This document shows, one piece after another, positions 51,433 through 62,057 of a DNA stretch of 64,000 bases. The stretch comes from CAMLFJ01 sp040902305 (GTDB lineage: Bacteria; Methylomirabilota; Methylomirabilia; Rokubacteriales; CSP1-6). The position numbers and the translations under genes were made by a program. Below the pieces are notes generated by a model. That model saw nothing but the letters and a program-made list of their open reading frames with translations. It ran no database searches and had not been told where the DNA came from. The stretch spans positions 1 to 64,000 of the forward strand of contig JBBDXN010000139.1 of the NCBI GenBank assembly GCA_040902305.1, read 5' to 3'. The stretch's first letter is position 1; each line of letters begins with the position of its first letter.

Positions 51433-52185
51433 TCAGGACGACGCCTTCTTGTGGCCCCGGAGCTTGCGCACCACCAACACGATGGGGTCGAAGTTGTCGG
51501 CCATCCGCTCCTTGAGCGGGATGATGCCGTTGTCGGTGATGTGGATGTGCTCGGGGCAGACCTCGGTGCAGCACTTGGTGATGTTGCAGAGCCCGACCCC
51601 CGCCTGCTCATCCATGAACTCGGTGCGGTCCCGGGTGTCGAGCGGGTGCATCTCGAGGCCGGCGATCTTGATGAAGAAGCGCGGGCCGGAGAAGCGCTTC
51701 TTCAGATCGTGGTCGCGGATCACGTGGCAGACGTCCTGGCACAGGAAGCACTCGATGCATTTGTGGAACTCCTGCCCGCGCTCGATGTCCTCCTGCATCA
51801 TCCGGTACTTGCCGTCCGCGTCCGGCGGCCGCAGGCGCAGCGGCGGCACCTGCTTGGCCTTCTCGTAGTTGTACGAGACGTCGGTGACCAGGTCCCGGAT
51901 GATCGGAAAGGTCCGGATCGGCGCCACCGAGATCGGCTCGCCTTCCTTGAAGATGTCCATCCGGGTCATGCACATGAGGCGCGGCCTGCCGTTGATCTCC
52001 GCGCTGCACGAGCCGCACTTGCCCGCCTTGCAGTTCCAGCGGCAGGCCAGATCCGGGGCCTGCGTCGCCTGAATGCGGTGGATGACGTCGAGCACCACCA
52101 TCCCCACGCCGCTCTCGACCCGGTACTCCTTGAAGTCGCCCCCCGCGGGGTCGCCGCGGAACACCCGCATCGTGAAGTTCGGCAT
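51433..52185 (-). CDS. sdhB: Succinate dehydrogenase iron-sulphur subunit (first complex)
   Basis: 250 aa from ATG 52185, one base overlap with sdhA (TGATG). The N-terminal 2Fe-2S motif CRWNCKAGKCGSC, then the Cys of LMCM, 4Fe-4S motif CIECFLCQDVCH and third-cluster region NITKCCTEVCPEHI are present. It transfers electrons from SdhA to the membrane quinone site. The arrangement sdhC-sdhA-sdhB and the large anchor resemble the mycobacterial Sdh1 type rather than E. coli SdhCDAB. It is followed 4 nt later by sucC. Confidence 0.94.
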   Translation of the reverse strand: MPNFTMRVFRGDPAGGDFKEYRVESGVGMVVLDVIHRIQATQAPDLACRWNCKAGKCGSCSAEINGRPRLMCMTRMDIFKEGEPISVAPIRTFPIIRDLVTDVSYNYEKAKQVPPLRLRPPDADGKYRMMQEDIERGQEFHKCIECFLCQDVCHVIRDHDLKKRFSGPRFFIKIAGLEMHPLDTRDRTEFMDEQAGVGLCNITKCCTEVCPEHIHITDNGIIPLKERMADNFDPIVLVVRKLRGHKKASS

Positions 52186-53987
52186 CACTTCCGCTCCTGG
52201 AAGAGGGCCCGGAGCTCGGGGGGCATCTGGGGCAGCGGCTCGCGCCGCAGGTCCACCCGGTCGCCCTGCTGCCGGGCGACCAGGTTCACGGTCCCCCAGG
52301 TGTCGTCGGTGTACGGGTGATCCTCGCGGGTGTGGCCGCCGCGGCTCTCCTTGCGCTCCAGGGCGGCGAGCGCGCAGCACTCCGCGACGGTCAGGAGCGA
52401 GACCAGGTCGAGCGCGGTGTGCCAGCCGGGGTTGTAGACCCGCCCGCCCTCGACGCGCACCTTGGCCGCGCGCTGCTTGAAGACCTCGAGCTTCTTGAGC
52501 GCTTCCTTGAGCTCGGCCTCGACCCGGATGATACCGACCAGGTTGTGCATGGTCTCCTGCAGCTCGGACTGGATCGCGTACGGATTCTCGCCGCCCGAGC
52601 GCGCGAAGGGCTCGAGCATCGTCCGGGCGATGGACTCCACCTGGCCCGCGTCCACCGTGAGCCGCCCGCCCAGGTTCTTGCAGTAGAGCGCGGCGTGCAG
52701 ACCCGCGCGCCGGCCGAACACGAGCAGGTCGCCGAGCGAGTTGCCGCCGAGCCGGTTGCTCCCGTGCAGCCCGCCCGCGACCTCACCGGCCGCGAAGAGG
52801 CCGGGCACCGTGGCCGCGGTGGAATCCGCGTCCACCCGCACCCCGCCCATGACGTAGTGACAGGTCGGTCCGACCTCCATCGGCTCCTTGGTGATGTCCA
52901 CGCCCGCCAGCTCTTTGAACTGGTGATACATGGACGGCAGGCGCTTGCGGATGTAGTCGGCCGGCCGGCGCGACGCGATGTCGAGGAACACGCCGCCGTG
53001 CGGGGTGCCCCGCCCCGCCTTCACCTCGGAGTTGATGGCGCGCGCCACCTCGTCGCGCGGCAGGAGATCCGGGGTGCGGCGGTTGTTCTTCTTGTCCTGG
53101 TACCACCGATCGGCTTCTTCCTGACTGTCCGCGGTCTCCCCTTTGAAGAACTCGGGGATGTAATTGAACATGAAGCGCTCACCCGCGGTGTTCTTGAGCG
53201 TGCCGCCGTCGCCGCGCACGCCCTCGGTCACCAGGATGCCGTGCACCGAGGGCGGCCACACCATCCCGGTCGGGTGGAACTGGACGAACTCCATGTCGAT
53301 CAGGTCGGCGCCCGCCCAGTAGGCGAGCGACTGGCCGTCGCCGGTGTACTCCCAGGAGTTCGACGTGAACTTCCACGCCTTGCCGATGCCCCCGCTGGCC
53401 AGCACGATGGCCTTGGCCTTGAAGAGCACGAACTTGCCGGTGTTCCGCCAGTAGCCGAAGGCCCCGCACACCCGGTCGCCGTCCTTGATCAGCCGCTCGA
53501 TCTTGCACTCCATGTACACGTCGATCGGCTGGTGGATCGCGTGATACTGGAGCGTGCGGATCATCTCGAGCCCGGTGCGGTCGCCCACGTGGGCGAGGCG
53601 CGCGTAGCGGTGGCCGCCGAAGTCGCGCTGCAGGATGAGGCCGTCCTTGGTGCGGTCGAAGAGGGCGCCGTAGCGCTCCAGCTCGAGCACGCGCTCCGGG
53701 CTCTCCTGGGCGTGGAGCTGGGCCATGCGCCAGTTGTTCAGCATCTTGCCGCCGCGCATGGTGTCGCGGAAGTGGACCTGCCAGTTGTCCTCCGGATACA
53801 CGTTGCCCAGGGCGGCCGCGATACCGCCCTCGGCCATGACGGTGTGGGCCTTGCCGAGGAGCGACTTGCAGACGAGGCCGACCGATACGCCCTGGGCCGC
53901 GGCCTCGATGGCCGCGCGGAGGCCGGCGCCGCCCGCCCCGATGATCAGGACGTCGTGCTCGTGCGTCTCGTATTCCACGGTCGCCAT
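52185..53987 (-). CDS. sdhA: Succinate dehydrogenase/fumarate reductase flavoprotein subunit (first complex)
   Basis: 600 aa from ATG 53987, one base overlap with the anchor gene. FAD-binding motif VLIIGAGGAGLRAAIEAA (13-30), the covalent-FAD His48 in KAHTVMAEGG, substrate-site QFHPTG and EGVRGDGG, and the conserved C-terminal NRLGGNSLGD. It oxidises succinate to fumarate and hands electrons to SdhB. The C-terminal domain (VYNPGWHTALDL) is complete. A second sdhA begins near 63073 of the same window. Confidence 0.95.
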   Translation of the reverse strand: MATVEYETHEHDVLIIGAGGAGLRAAIEAAAQGVSVGLVCKSLLGKAHTVMAEGGIAAALGNVYPEDNWQVHFRDTMRGGKMLNNWRMAQLHAQESPERVLELERYGALFDRTKDGLILQRDFGGHRYARLAHVGDRTGLEMIRTLQYHAIHQPIDVYMECKIERLIKDGDRVCGAFGYWRNTGKFVLFKAKAIVLASGGIGKAWKFTSNSWEYTGDGQSLAYWAGADLIDMEFVQFHPTGMVWPPSVHGILVTEGVRGDGGTLKNTAGERFMFNYIPEFFKGETADSQEEADRWYQDKKNNRRTPDLLPRDEVARAINSEVKAGRGTPHGGVFLDIASRRPADYIRKRLPSMYHQFKELAGVDITKEPMEVGPTCHYVMGGVRVDADSTAATVPGLFAAGEVAGGLHGSNRLGGNSLGDLLVFGRRAGLHAALYCKNLGGRLTVDAGQVESIARTMLEPFARSGGENPYAIQSELQETMHNLVGIIRVEAELKEALKKLEVFKQRAAKVRVEGGRVYNPGWHTALDLVSLLTVAECCALAALERKESRGGHTREDHPYTDDTWGTVNLVARQQGDRVDLRREPLPQMPPELRALFQERK

Positions 53988-54805
53988 CAGATGATCCTCC
54001 AGTCGTGGAGGATCCCCATGGAGACGAGGCGGATGTAGAGATCCGTCAGGCCCACGCTGAAGAGGGACAGCCAGGAGAACATCGGGTGCTTCTCGTTGAG
54101 CCGGGTGATCCCGCGCCACAGGCTGTAGCGAACCGGGGCCTTGGAGAAGACGTCCATCACCCCGCCGCAGACGTGCCGGCAAGAGTGGCAGGAGAACGTG
54201 TAGCCGGCCAGGAACAGCACGTTCATCCACATCACGATGGTCCCGACGCCGATCCCGAAGCCGTCCTTGAAGCGGAAGGCCAGGATCGCGTCCCAGGTCA
54301 GCATCACGATGAAGAGCACCGCCACGTACCAGGCGTAGCGGTGGAAGTTCTGGAGGAAGAGCGGGAAGCGGGTCTCGCCGGTATACCCCGACTTGGCGTC
54401 CCGCACCGCGCAGGCCGCCGGCGCCAGCCAGAAGGAGCGGTAGTAGGCCTTGCGGTAGTAGTAGCAGGTCAGGCGGAAGATGCCGGGCCCGGCCAGGATG
54501 AGGAACGCGGGCGACACCAGCCCCATGATCGGGACCGAGATGTCGGGCAGCGCCCACCCGAAGCTCTGGTGAAGGCACGACTTGGTGATGCAGGGCGAGT
54601 AGAAGGGCGAGAGATACGGGTCCGCGAAGTAGTGGGCGTTCTGAAACGCGGCCCAGGTCGAATAGATGATGAAAGATAGCAGGACCACCACCACCGTGAG
54701 CGGCAGTGCCCACCACGAATCCGTCCGCAGGTGAGCATCCGCGATCGGCGACCGCGCCTCCCCGAGGATCCGCCCGCCCTGCCTCTGCGCCGTCGCGCCG
54801 CTCAT
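53987..54805 (-). CDS. sdhC: Succinate dehydrogenase membrane anchor (large single-subunit type)
   Basis: 272 aa from ATG 54805, overlapping the fumarase beta stop (ATGA). About five hydrophobic helices: 33-55, 88-108, 150-170, 182-204 and a C-terminal one near 245-262. Conserved polar residues are in FLQNFHRYAWYVAV (His for haem or quinone) and FSCHSCRHVCGG, a Cys/His cluster near the membrane edge. Its size and the order C-A-B match the Sdh1 anchor known from mycobacteria. It docks SdhAB to the membrane and reduces quinone. Confidence 0.85.
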   Translation of the reverse strand: MSGATAQRQGGRILGEARSPIADAHLRTDSWWALPLTVVVVLLSFIIYSTWAAFQNAHYFADPYLSPFYSPCITKSCLHQSFGWALPDISVPIMGLVSPAFLILAGPGIFRLTCYYYRKAYYRSFWLAPAACAVRDAKSGYTGETRFPLFLQNFHRYAWYVAVLFIVMLTWDAILAFRFKDGFGIGVGTIVMWMNVLFLAGYTFSCHSCRHVCGGVMDVFSKAPVRYSLWRGITRLNEKHPMFSWLSLFSVGLTDLYIRLVSMGILHDWRII

Positions 54806-55380
54806 GCGTTCTCCCTCGCGTAGGCCTTCATGCCGTCCTGATAGAGATCGCCGCCGTGGCAGTCGTTGACCACGATGGCGGGGAACCCCTCGACCTCGAG
54901 CCGCCGGATGGCCTCGGTCCCGAGATCCTCGTAGGCCACGATCTCGAGCTTCTTCACGAAGCCCGAGAGCACCGCCCCCGCCCCGCCGATGGCCCCGAAG
55001 TACACCGCCTTGTGCTGGCGGAGCGCGTCCTTGACCGGCTGGGAGCGCGCGCCCTTGCCGAGCGTGCCCTTGAGGCCGAGCGCCAGGAGCTTCGGAGTGA
55101 ACTTGTCCATGCGCCCGCCGGTGGTGGGGCCGATGGAGCCCACCACGTCGCCGGGTCGCGCGGGCGAGGGCCCGGTGTAGTAGATGATCTGGCCCCGCAC
55201 GTCGATGGGCAGCGGCTGGCCCGCGTCGATCAGCGGGAGCAGCCGCGCGTGGGCCGCGTCGCGCGCGGTGTACATCACGCCGGTGATGCGCACCCGGTCG
55301 CCCGCCTTCAGCGCCTCGACGTCGGCGTCGCTGAGCGGCGGCGTCACCTCCTTGATCCCATCCGCCGCCGTGGTGATCAT
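54802..55380 (-). CDS. Class I fumarate hydratase beta (C-terminal) subunit
   Basis: 192 aa. It starts MITTAADGIKEVTPPLSDADVEALKAG in split form; the swivelling-domain motifs are GQIIYYTGPSPA, VGSIGPTTGGRMD and the GAIGGAGAVLSGFVKK segment. It is the second half of the oxygen-sensitive 4Fe-4S fumarase that hydrates fumarate to malate (or the related tartrate dehydratase). It is separated from the alpha subunit gene by a low-complexity repeat of about 130 nt. Overlap with sdhC shows co-transcription. Confidence 0.9.
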   Translation of the reverse strand: MITTAADGIKEVTPPLSDADVEALKAGDRVRITGVMYTARDAAHARLLPLIDAGQPLPIDVRGQIIYYTGPSPARPGDVVGSIGPTTGGRMDKFTPKLLALGLKGTLGKGARSQPVKDALRQHKAVYFGAIGGAGAVLSGFVKKLEIVAYEDLGTEAIRRLEVEGFPAIVVNDCHGGDLYQDGMKAYARENA

Positions 55381-55422
55381 CGCCCCGCACCCCCCCCCAC
55401 AACCCCCCGCCCACCCCCCCCG

Positions 55423-55502
55423 CCCCCCCCCCCCCCCCCCCCGGGGGGCGGGGGGGCCTGGAACCCTCGCCCCCGAAGGGGAAGAGGGCAGGGTGAGGGG
55501 GC
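55423..55502. repeat. Homopolymer C/G tract and half of a family B palindrome
   Basis: A run of 20 C (55423-55442) is followed by GGGGGGCGGGGGGG and then GGGGAAGAGGGCAGGGTGAGGGG, the right half of a family B element. The left half may be hidden in the degenerate C-rich run 55384-55420. Base calls in the homopolymer are doubtful. It separates fumarase alpha from beta. Confidence 0.65.
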
Positions 55503-55513
55503 GGTTCTCCCCC

Positions 55514-56356
55514 TCACAGCGACACTTCCTTGTGCCGATGCGCGTGGCACTCGATCGTCACCGCCACCGGCAGGCTCGTGATGTGGCAGGGATACGTGAG
55601 GATGTGGATGCCGAACGCGGTGGTGTCGCCGCCGTAGCCCTGCGGCCCGATGCCGAGCCGGTTGGCGCGCTCCAGCACCTCGCGTTCCACCGCGGCCACC
55701 ACCGGATCCGGGTTAACCGTTCCCAGCTCCCGGAAGAGCGCCTTCTTGCTGAGCCGCGCGGCCTGCTCGAAGGTGCCGCCCACCCCCACGCCCGCGATGA
55801 GCGGCGGGCAGGCGTCGGGGCCCGCGGCGCGGATGCACTCGAGGATCCACTCCTTCACGCCGTCCACGCCCTCGGCGGGCGTCAGCATCCTGTACTTCGA
55901 GCGGTTCTCGCAGCCGCCGCCCTTGGCCATGATCTGGATCCGAAGCTCGCCACCCGCCACCACGTCGAGATGAATCACGGCCGGGGTATTGTCGCCGGTG
56001 TTCACGCGGTCGAAGGGCGAGCGCACGATGGAGGCGCGGAGGTAACCCTCCTTGTAGCCCTGCCGCACGCCCTCGTTGATCGCCTCGTAGAGGCCGCCGC
56101 CGGTGACGTGCACGTCCTGCCCCAGCTCGAGGAAGCAGACCACGAAGCCGGTGTCCTGGCAGTACGGGATCTTCTTCGTCCGGGCCAGCTCCGCATTCTG
56201 CTGCAGGATCTGGAGCACCTGACGGCCGGCCGGGGAGCGCTCGGTCTGGAGCGCACCCGCGAAGGCCCGCAGCATGTCGGGCTCGAGGGAGTAGTTCGCC
56301 TCCATGCAGAGCTTCTTGACCGCGTCGACGATCGCGGAGACGTGGATCTCGCGCAC
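55514..56356 (-). CDS. Class I fumarate hydratase alpha (N-terminal) subunit
   Basis: 280 aa. It has the three Cys that ligate the 4Fe-4S cluster: CQDTGF, the Cys of GGCENRSKY and CPPLIAGVGVGGTFE. MREIHVSAIVDAVKKLCMEA is the family N-terminus. It works with the product of 54802-55380 to interconvert fumarate and malate; tartrate dehydratase is the paralogous alternative, but location inside a TCA cluster supports fumarase. It ends 4 nt downstream of the VOC gene. Confidence 0.92.
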   Translation of the reverse strand: MREIHVSAIVDAVKKLCMEANYSLEPDMLRAFAGALQTERSPAGRQVLQILQQNAELARTKKIPYCQDTGFVVCFLELGQDVHVTGGGLYEAINEGVRQGYKEGYLRASIVRSPFDRVNTGDNTPAVIHLDVVAGGELRIQIMAKGGGCENRSKYRMLTPAEGVDGVKEWILECIRAAGPDACPPLIAGVGVGGTFEQAARLSKKALFRELGTVNPDPVVAAVEREVLERANRLGIGPQGYGGDTTAFGIHILTYPCHITSLPVAVTIECHAHRHKEVSL

Positions 56357-56360
56357 GGGG

Positions 56361-56831
56361 CTACTTCTTCGCCATGGAAGCGACGAACTCGCGATGCCGC
56401 CTGGCGATCTCCTCGGGCGACGGGTCCTCCACGTGGGTGGCCAGGCCCCAGCGGTGCCCCGAGGGGTCCTCCACCTGCCCGAAGCGGTCGCCCCAGAACA
56501 TGTCGGCGACCGGCATCAGGACCTTGGCTCCGGCGGTGACGGCACGCTGGAACGCCGAGTCCACGTCAGGGACGTAGAGATAGAGCGAGCTGGTGGGACC
56601 GCCGACCGAGGCGGGCGAGAGACAACCCATGTCCGGCATCTCGTCGCTCAGCATGATCCGCGAGTCGCCCACCTGGATCTCGGCGTGCACGGTCCGGCCG
56701 TCCGGGCCGTCCATGCGCATGATCTCCTGCGCGCCGAACGCCCGCTTGTAGAACGCGATGGCCTCGGCCCCGTCCTTCACGATCAGGGCCGGCGTCACCG
56801 TGTGGTAGCCGTCGGGTACTGGTCTCGGCAT
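56361..56831 (-). CDS. VOC family protein (PhnB/glyoxalase-like)
   Basis: 156 aa from ATG 56831 because GAGGAGG lies 10 nt upstream; a GTG 9 nt earlier overlaps that site. It begins MPRPVPDGYHTVTPALIV and follows the PhnB-like pattern: AFYKRAFGA, MLSDEMPD, LYLYVPDVDSAFQRAV, VEDPSGHRWGLATHVED. A possible metal set includes His of YHTVTP and the His of GHRWGLATH. The substrate is unknown. It lies inside the TCA run, between mdh and fumarase alpha, although no TCA function is obvious. Confidence 0.85.
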   Translation of the reverse strand: MPRPVPDGYHTVTPALIVKDGAEAIAFYKRAFGAQEIMRMDGPDGRTVHAEIQVGDSRIMLSDEMPDMGCLSPASVGGPTSSLYLYVPDVDSAFQRAVTAGAKVLMPVADMFWGDRFGQVEDPSGHRWGLATHVEDPSPEEIARRHREFVASMAKK

Positions 56832-56884
56832 AATCTTCACCCCTCCTCTGTATCCGCTCGCCTCGCCTCGCCTCGGCTTCAGCT

Positions 56885-56975
56885 CGCCCTGCTACCCCTC
56901 GCCCTGCTACCCCTCGCCCTGCTACCCCTCACCCTGCTACCCCTCACCCACCCCTCTCCCCAGAGGGGAGAGGGG
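56885..56975. repeat. 15-bp tandem array plus family B palindrome
   Basis: The unit CGCCCTGCTACCCCT occurs at 56885, 56900 and 56915 and as CACCCTGCTACCCCT at 56930; read on the minus strand it is GTGAGGGGTAGCAGG. The array leads directly to a CCCTCTCCCC/GGGGAGAGGG palindrome (56952-56975). It lies in the gap between mdh and the VOC gene, both on the minus strand. Confidence 0.8.
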
Positions 56976-56981
56976 TGGAGA

Positions 56982-57913
56982 TCACAGTTTCAGTTTATCG
57001 ACGAGCTCGCGGACCGCGGCGGCCGACTTGTCGAAGGCGGCCTGCTCGTCGGGCTGGAGCTTGATCTCGATGATCTGCTCGACGCCCTTGCGGCCGAGCT
57101 TGACCGGCACGCCGACGTAGAGGCCCTTGGTGCCGTACTGGCCGTCCAGGTAGGCCGCGCAGGGCAGAATCTTCTTCTTGTCCTTGAGAATCGCCTCCAC
57201 CATCTCCACCGTGGAGGCGGCCGGCGCGTAGTAGGCGCTGCCCGACTTGAGAAACGCCACGATCTCGGCCCCCCCGTTGGCGGTGCGGGTGACCAGGGCC
57301 TGGATCCGGTCGGCGGGCAGCAGATCGGTGATCGGGATGCCCGCCACCGTGGAGTAGCGCGGCAGCGGCACCATGGTGTCGCCGTGGCCGCCCAGCACGA
57401 AGGCGGTGACGTTCTCCACCGACACCGCGAGCTCCTGGGCGATGAACGTGCGGAAGCGCGCGGAGTCGAGCACGCCGGCCATGCCGATGACCCGCTCGGT
57501 CGGAAACCCGGACCTCTTCCAGGCGAGCTGCACCATCGCGTCGAGGGGATTGGTGACCAGGATCAGGATCGCGTTCTTCGAGCGCTTCACCACCTGCTCC
57601 ACCACCGAGCCCACGATCTCCGCGTTCTTGAAGAGCAAGTCGTCCCGCGTCATGCCCGGCTTGCGGGCCAGGCCCGCAGTGATCACCACGATGTCGGAGT
57701 CCGCGGTCTCGTCGTAGCCGTTGGAGCCGATCAGGTGGGAGTCGTAGCCGTGGATCGGGCCGGCCTGGGCCAGGTCGAGCGCCTTGCCCTGGGGAATCCC
57801 CTCGACCACGTCCACCAGGACGACGTCGCCCAGCTCCTTCTCGACCGTATACTGCGCGACCGAGGCGCCGACGTTGCCGGCGCCGATGACCGAGATCTTC
57901 GGCCGCGCGGCCA

Positions 57914-57914
<1 letters not shown>
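56982..57914 (-). CDS. mdh: Malate dehydrogenase
   Basis: 310 aa from ATG 57914, one base overlap with icd (TGATG). The LDH-like MDH group: ISVIGAGNVGASVA, VLVDVVEG with Asp for NAD, substrate Arg in ARKPGMTRDDLL, NPLDAM and the catalytic His in LGGHGDTMVPL. It oxidises malate to oxaloacetate. The longer frame upstream is a shadow of icd. Family B repeats follow it. Confidence 0.95.
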
Positions 57915-59176
<1,262 letters not shown>

Positions 59177-59193
59177 GAGAACCTCCCTGAAGG

Positions 59194-61440
59194 TTATGTG
59201 AGGGCGTTCAGGGCGGAGCCCGCCTTGAACCACCCGATCTGCTCGGCGGTCATGGTGTGCTGGCACTGAATCGTGACGCTCTTGCCGCCGGCCTTGTGAA
59301 TGACGACCTCCACCGGCCTGCCGGGCGCGAGGGCGGCCAGCCCGCGCACGCTGACGCGGTCGGGCTGCTCGAAGAGGTCGTAGTCCGAGCTCTTCGCGAA
59401 GGTCAGGGGCAGGAGGCCCTGCTTCTTGAGGTTGGTCTCGTGGATGCGGGCGAAGCTCTTGACGATGACCACCTTGCATCCCAGGTAGCGCGGCGACATC
59501 GCGGCGTGCTCGCGGCTCGACCCTTCGCCGTAGTTCTCGTCGCCGATCACGATCCAGCTCACGCCCTTGGCCTTGAGATCGCGCGCGTTCTGGGTGAAGG
59601 TCTTGCCCGCCTCCCCGGTGACCGGATTGACGCCCTTGCCCGCCTGGCCGGTGAAGGCGTTGACCGCGCCCAGGAACATGTTGTCGCTGATGCGGTCGAG
59701 ATGGCCGCGGTAGCGCAGCCACGCGCCGGCCGGCGAGATGTGATCGGTGGTGGTCTTACCCTTCGTCTTCACCAGGATGGGCAGCTCGGCGAAGTCGCGC
59801 CCATCCCAGCGCGGGAAGGGCTGCAGGAGCTGCAGGCGCTCGCTGTTCGGGGCGATCACCACCTGCACCCGGTCGCCGTCGGCGGCGGGCGCCTCGAAGC
59901 CCTCCTCGCCGCCCACGAAGCCCTGGGCGGGCAGCTCCTCGCCCTCGGGCGCGGTGAAGCGGAAGGGCTTGCCGTCGGGCCCGGGAATCGTCCCGTGCAC
60001 CGGGTCGAACTCGAGGGTGCCGCCGAAGGCCATCGCGGTGACGATCTCCGGGCTGGTCAGGAACGACAGCGTGGAGGCGCTGCCGTCGTTGCGGCCGGGA
60101 AAGTTTCGGTTGAACGAGGAGACGATGGTGTTGGTCTCCTCCTTGCCCACGTCGCTGCGCTTCCACTGCCCGATGCAGGGGCCGCACGCGTTGGCGAGCA
60201 CGGTGCCCCCGATCTTCTGGAAGATGTCCATGATCCCGTCGCGCTTGATGGTCTGGTAGATGCGCTCCGAGCCCGGGGTCACCAGGAACGGGGTCTTGGC
60301 CTTGATCCCCGCCTTCAACGCCTGCATCGCGATGTGGGCGGCCCGCCGCATGTCCTCGTAGGAGGAATTGGTGCAGGAGCCGATGAGGGCCTGCTTGATG
60401 GAAGCGGGCCAGCCTTCCTTCTTCACCTCCGCGGCGAGCTTCGAGACGGGGCGCGCCCGGTCCGGCGAGTGCGGGCCCACGATGTGGGGCTCGAGCTCGG
60501 AGAGATTGATCGCCACGACCTCGTCGTAGAACTTCCGCGGGTCGCGGATCACCTCCGGATCGGCCACCAGGTGCTCGCGGTGCTGCTCGGCCAGCCGCGC
60601 GATGTCCGCCCGGTCGGTGGCCCGCAGGTAGGCGGCCATGCGGTCGTCGAAGTGGAAGAGCGAGGTGGTGGCCCCCAGCTCCGCTCCCATGTTGCAGATC
60701 GTGCCCTTGCCGGTGGCGCTGATCGACTCCGCCCCCGGGCCGAAGTACTCGATGATCTTGTTGGTGCCGCCCTTGACGGTGAGCAGCCCGCAGAGGTAGG
60801 TGATGACGTCCTTGGGCGAGCTCCAGCCCGCGAGCTTGCCGGTGAGGTGGACCCCCACCAGCTTGGGATCGAGGACCTCCCACGCCAGACCGGCCATGGC
60901 CTCGCCGCAGTCCGCCCCGCCCACCCCGATGGCGGCCATGCCGAGCCCGCCCGCGTTGGGGGTGTGCGAGTCCGCGCCGATCATGAGGCCGCCCGGGAAC
61001 GCGTAGTTCTCGAGCACGACCTGGTGGATGATGCCGGCGCCGGGCTTCCAGAAGCCGATCCCGTACTTCTTCGAGGTCGAGTGCAGGAAATCGTAGACCT
61101 CGCGGTTCTCGTCGATGGCGCGCTGCATGTCCTCGGCCGCGCCGCTCTCCGCGCGGATCAGGTGGTCGCAGTGCACCGTGCTCGGCACCGCCGCCTGCTT
61201 CTTGCCCGCCTGCATGAACTGGAGCAGCGCCATCTGGCCGGTGGCGTCCTGGAGCGCCACCCGGTCCACCCGGAGCCGGAGCTGGGCTCGGCCGCGGCTC
61301 CATTCCTGCTTGGCGAAGTCGTCGGCGTGCGCCACCAGGATCTTCTCGGCGAGCGTGAGCCCCCGGCCGAAGCGCCGGCGCGCCTGGTCGAGCTTGGCGG
61401 GCATGGATTCGTACAGCCGCTTGACCTGGTCAACCGCCAT
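59194..61440 (-). CDS. Aconitate hydratase, mitochondrial-type
   Basis: 748 aa from ATG 61440 with GAGGAGG upstream. Cluster Cys are in GSCTNSS and ACGPCIGQW; the substrate regions are SHTPNAGGLGM and SSREHAAMSP. Its length (748) and DQVKRLYESMPAKLDQ start fit the mitochondrial-type aconitase rather than the 890-residue AcnA/IRP type or AcnB. It converts citrate to isocitrate. It is the first gene of the TCA run; a possible promoter lies at 61573-61601. Confidence 0.95.
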   Translation of the reverse strand: MAVDQVKRLYESMPAKLDQARRRFGRGLTLAEKILVAHADDFAKQEWSRGRAQLRLRVDRVALQDATGQMALLQFMQAGKKQAAVPSTVHCDHLIRAESGAAEDMQRAIDENREVYDFLHSTSKKYGIGFWKPGAGIIHQVVLENYAFPGGLMIGADSHTPNAGGLGMAAIGVGGADCGEAMAGLAWEVLDPKLVGVHLTGKLAGWSSPKDVITYLCGLLTVKGGTNKIIEYFGPGAESISATGKGTICNMGAELGATTSLFHFDDRMAAYLRATDRADIARLAEQHREHLVADPEVIRDPRKFYDEVVAINLSELEPHIVGPHSPDRARPVSKLAAEVKKEGWPASIKQALIGSCTNSSYEDMRRAAHIAMQALKAGIKAKTPFLVTPGSERIYQTIKRDGIMDIFQKIGGTVLANACGPCIGQWKRSDVGKEETNTIVSSFNRNFPGRNDGSASTLSFLTSPEIVTAMAFGGTLEFDPVHGTIPGPDGKPFRFTAPEGEELPAQGFVGGEEGFEAPAADGDRVQVVIAPNSERLQLLQPFPRWDGRDFAELPILVKTKGKTTTDHISPAGAWLRYRGHLDRISDNMFLGAVNAFTGQAGKGVNPVTGEAGKTFTQNARDLKAKGVSWIVIGDENYGEGSSREHAAMSPRYLGCKVVIVKSFARIHETNLKKQGLLPLTFAKSSDYDLFEQPDRVSVRGLAALAPGRPVEVVIHKAGGKSVTIQCQHTMTAEQIGWFKAGSALNALT

Positions 61441-61572
61441 GGTGGGCCTCCTCGACTGTTTCTCGCCGACCGGGCTGCGCCGCCGGCTCCTCACCGGTCC
61501 GGCGAACCGCACACATACGTATCGCCTCCAACCCGGTGAGAGGCAGGAGGCGACTAGATAAAATCCGTAGTT

Positions 61573-61601
61573 ACGCTAACATGACGCCCCGGAGAGGTCA
61601 A
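61573..61601 (-). promoter_or_regulatory. Candidate promoter for the aconitase-led TCA run
   Basis: On the minus strand TTGACC (61601-61596), a 17-nt spacer and TAGCGT (61578-61573). The -10 is inside GTTACGCTAAC (61570-61580), a small palindrome that may be a regulator site. The leader to ATG 61440 would be about 125 nt. It overlaps the end of the HIT gene. Confidence 0.35.
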
Positions 61602-62047
61602 GAAGACCCCCCTCCCGCCGCGTCGACGGCCGCCGCGATGCGGCGGCGCGTCGCCTCCATCTCGTCGGCGGAGGGGTAGCGCCCGCGCGGCCAGAAGAAG
61701 CCGCGCAACCCGTCGCCCCGCCGCCGCGGGACCACGTGCACGTGGAGATGCGGCACGCTCTGGCTCACCCGGTTGTTGACCGCCACGAAGGAGCCGTCGG
61801 CGCCGAGGGCCCCCTCCACCGCCCGCGCGAGCGCGCGCACCGCGCCCCAGAGCGGCGCGGTCAGGGCGTCGGGCAGATCGCTCACGGTCTCCACGTGCTC
61901 GCGGGGGATCACGAGGCAGTGGCCGGGGAAGAGCGGCCGGTGATCGAGGAACGCGACCACCGCGGAGGCCTCGAGGACGAGCGCGCCGGGCTCCTCCCCT
62001 CGCGCGATCCGGCAGAAGAGGCAGCCCGCGGCCGAGTCCGGGCTCAC
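61598..62047 (-). CDS. HIT family protein
   Basis: 149 aa, GTG start. The N-terminal CLFCRIARGEEPG has the Cys pair of HIT-superfamily zinc sites. The catalytic HIT motif is VPHLHVHVVPRR (about 98-109) and GHCLVIPREHVET is a typical strand. It hydrolyses or transfers nucleotide monophosphates (Hint-like). It lies 10 nt downstream of the second sdhB on the same strand. Confidence 0.92.
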   Translation of the reverse strand: MSPDSAAGCLFCRIARGEEPGALVLEASAVVAFLDHRPLFPGHCLVIPREHVETVSDLPDALTAPLWGAVRALARAVEGALGADGSFVAVNNRVSQSVPHLHVHVVPRRRGDGLRGFFWPRGRYPSADEMEATRRRIAAAVDAAGGGSS

Positions 62048-62057
62048 GGAGCCGCGG

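Noticed and set aside
59257..61539. 760-codon open frame on the plus strand opposite aconitase
   Set aside because: It is rich in Arg, Gly, His and Ala with no motif, typical of antisense frames in high-GC DNA; aconitase on the other strand has complete motifs.
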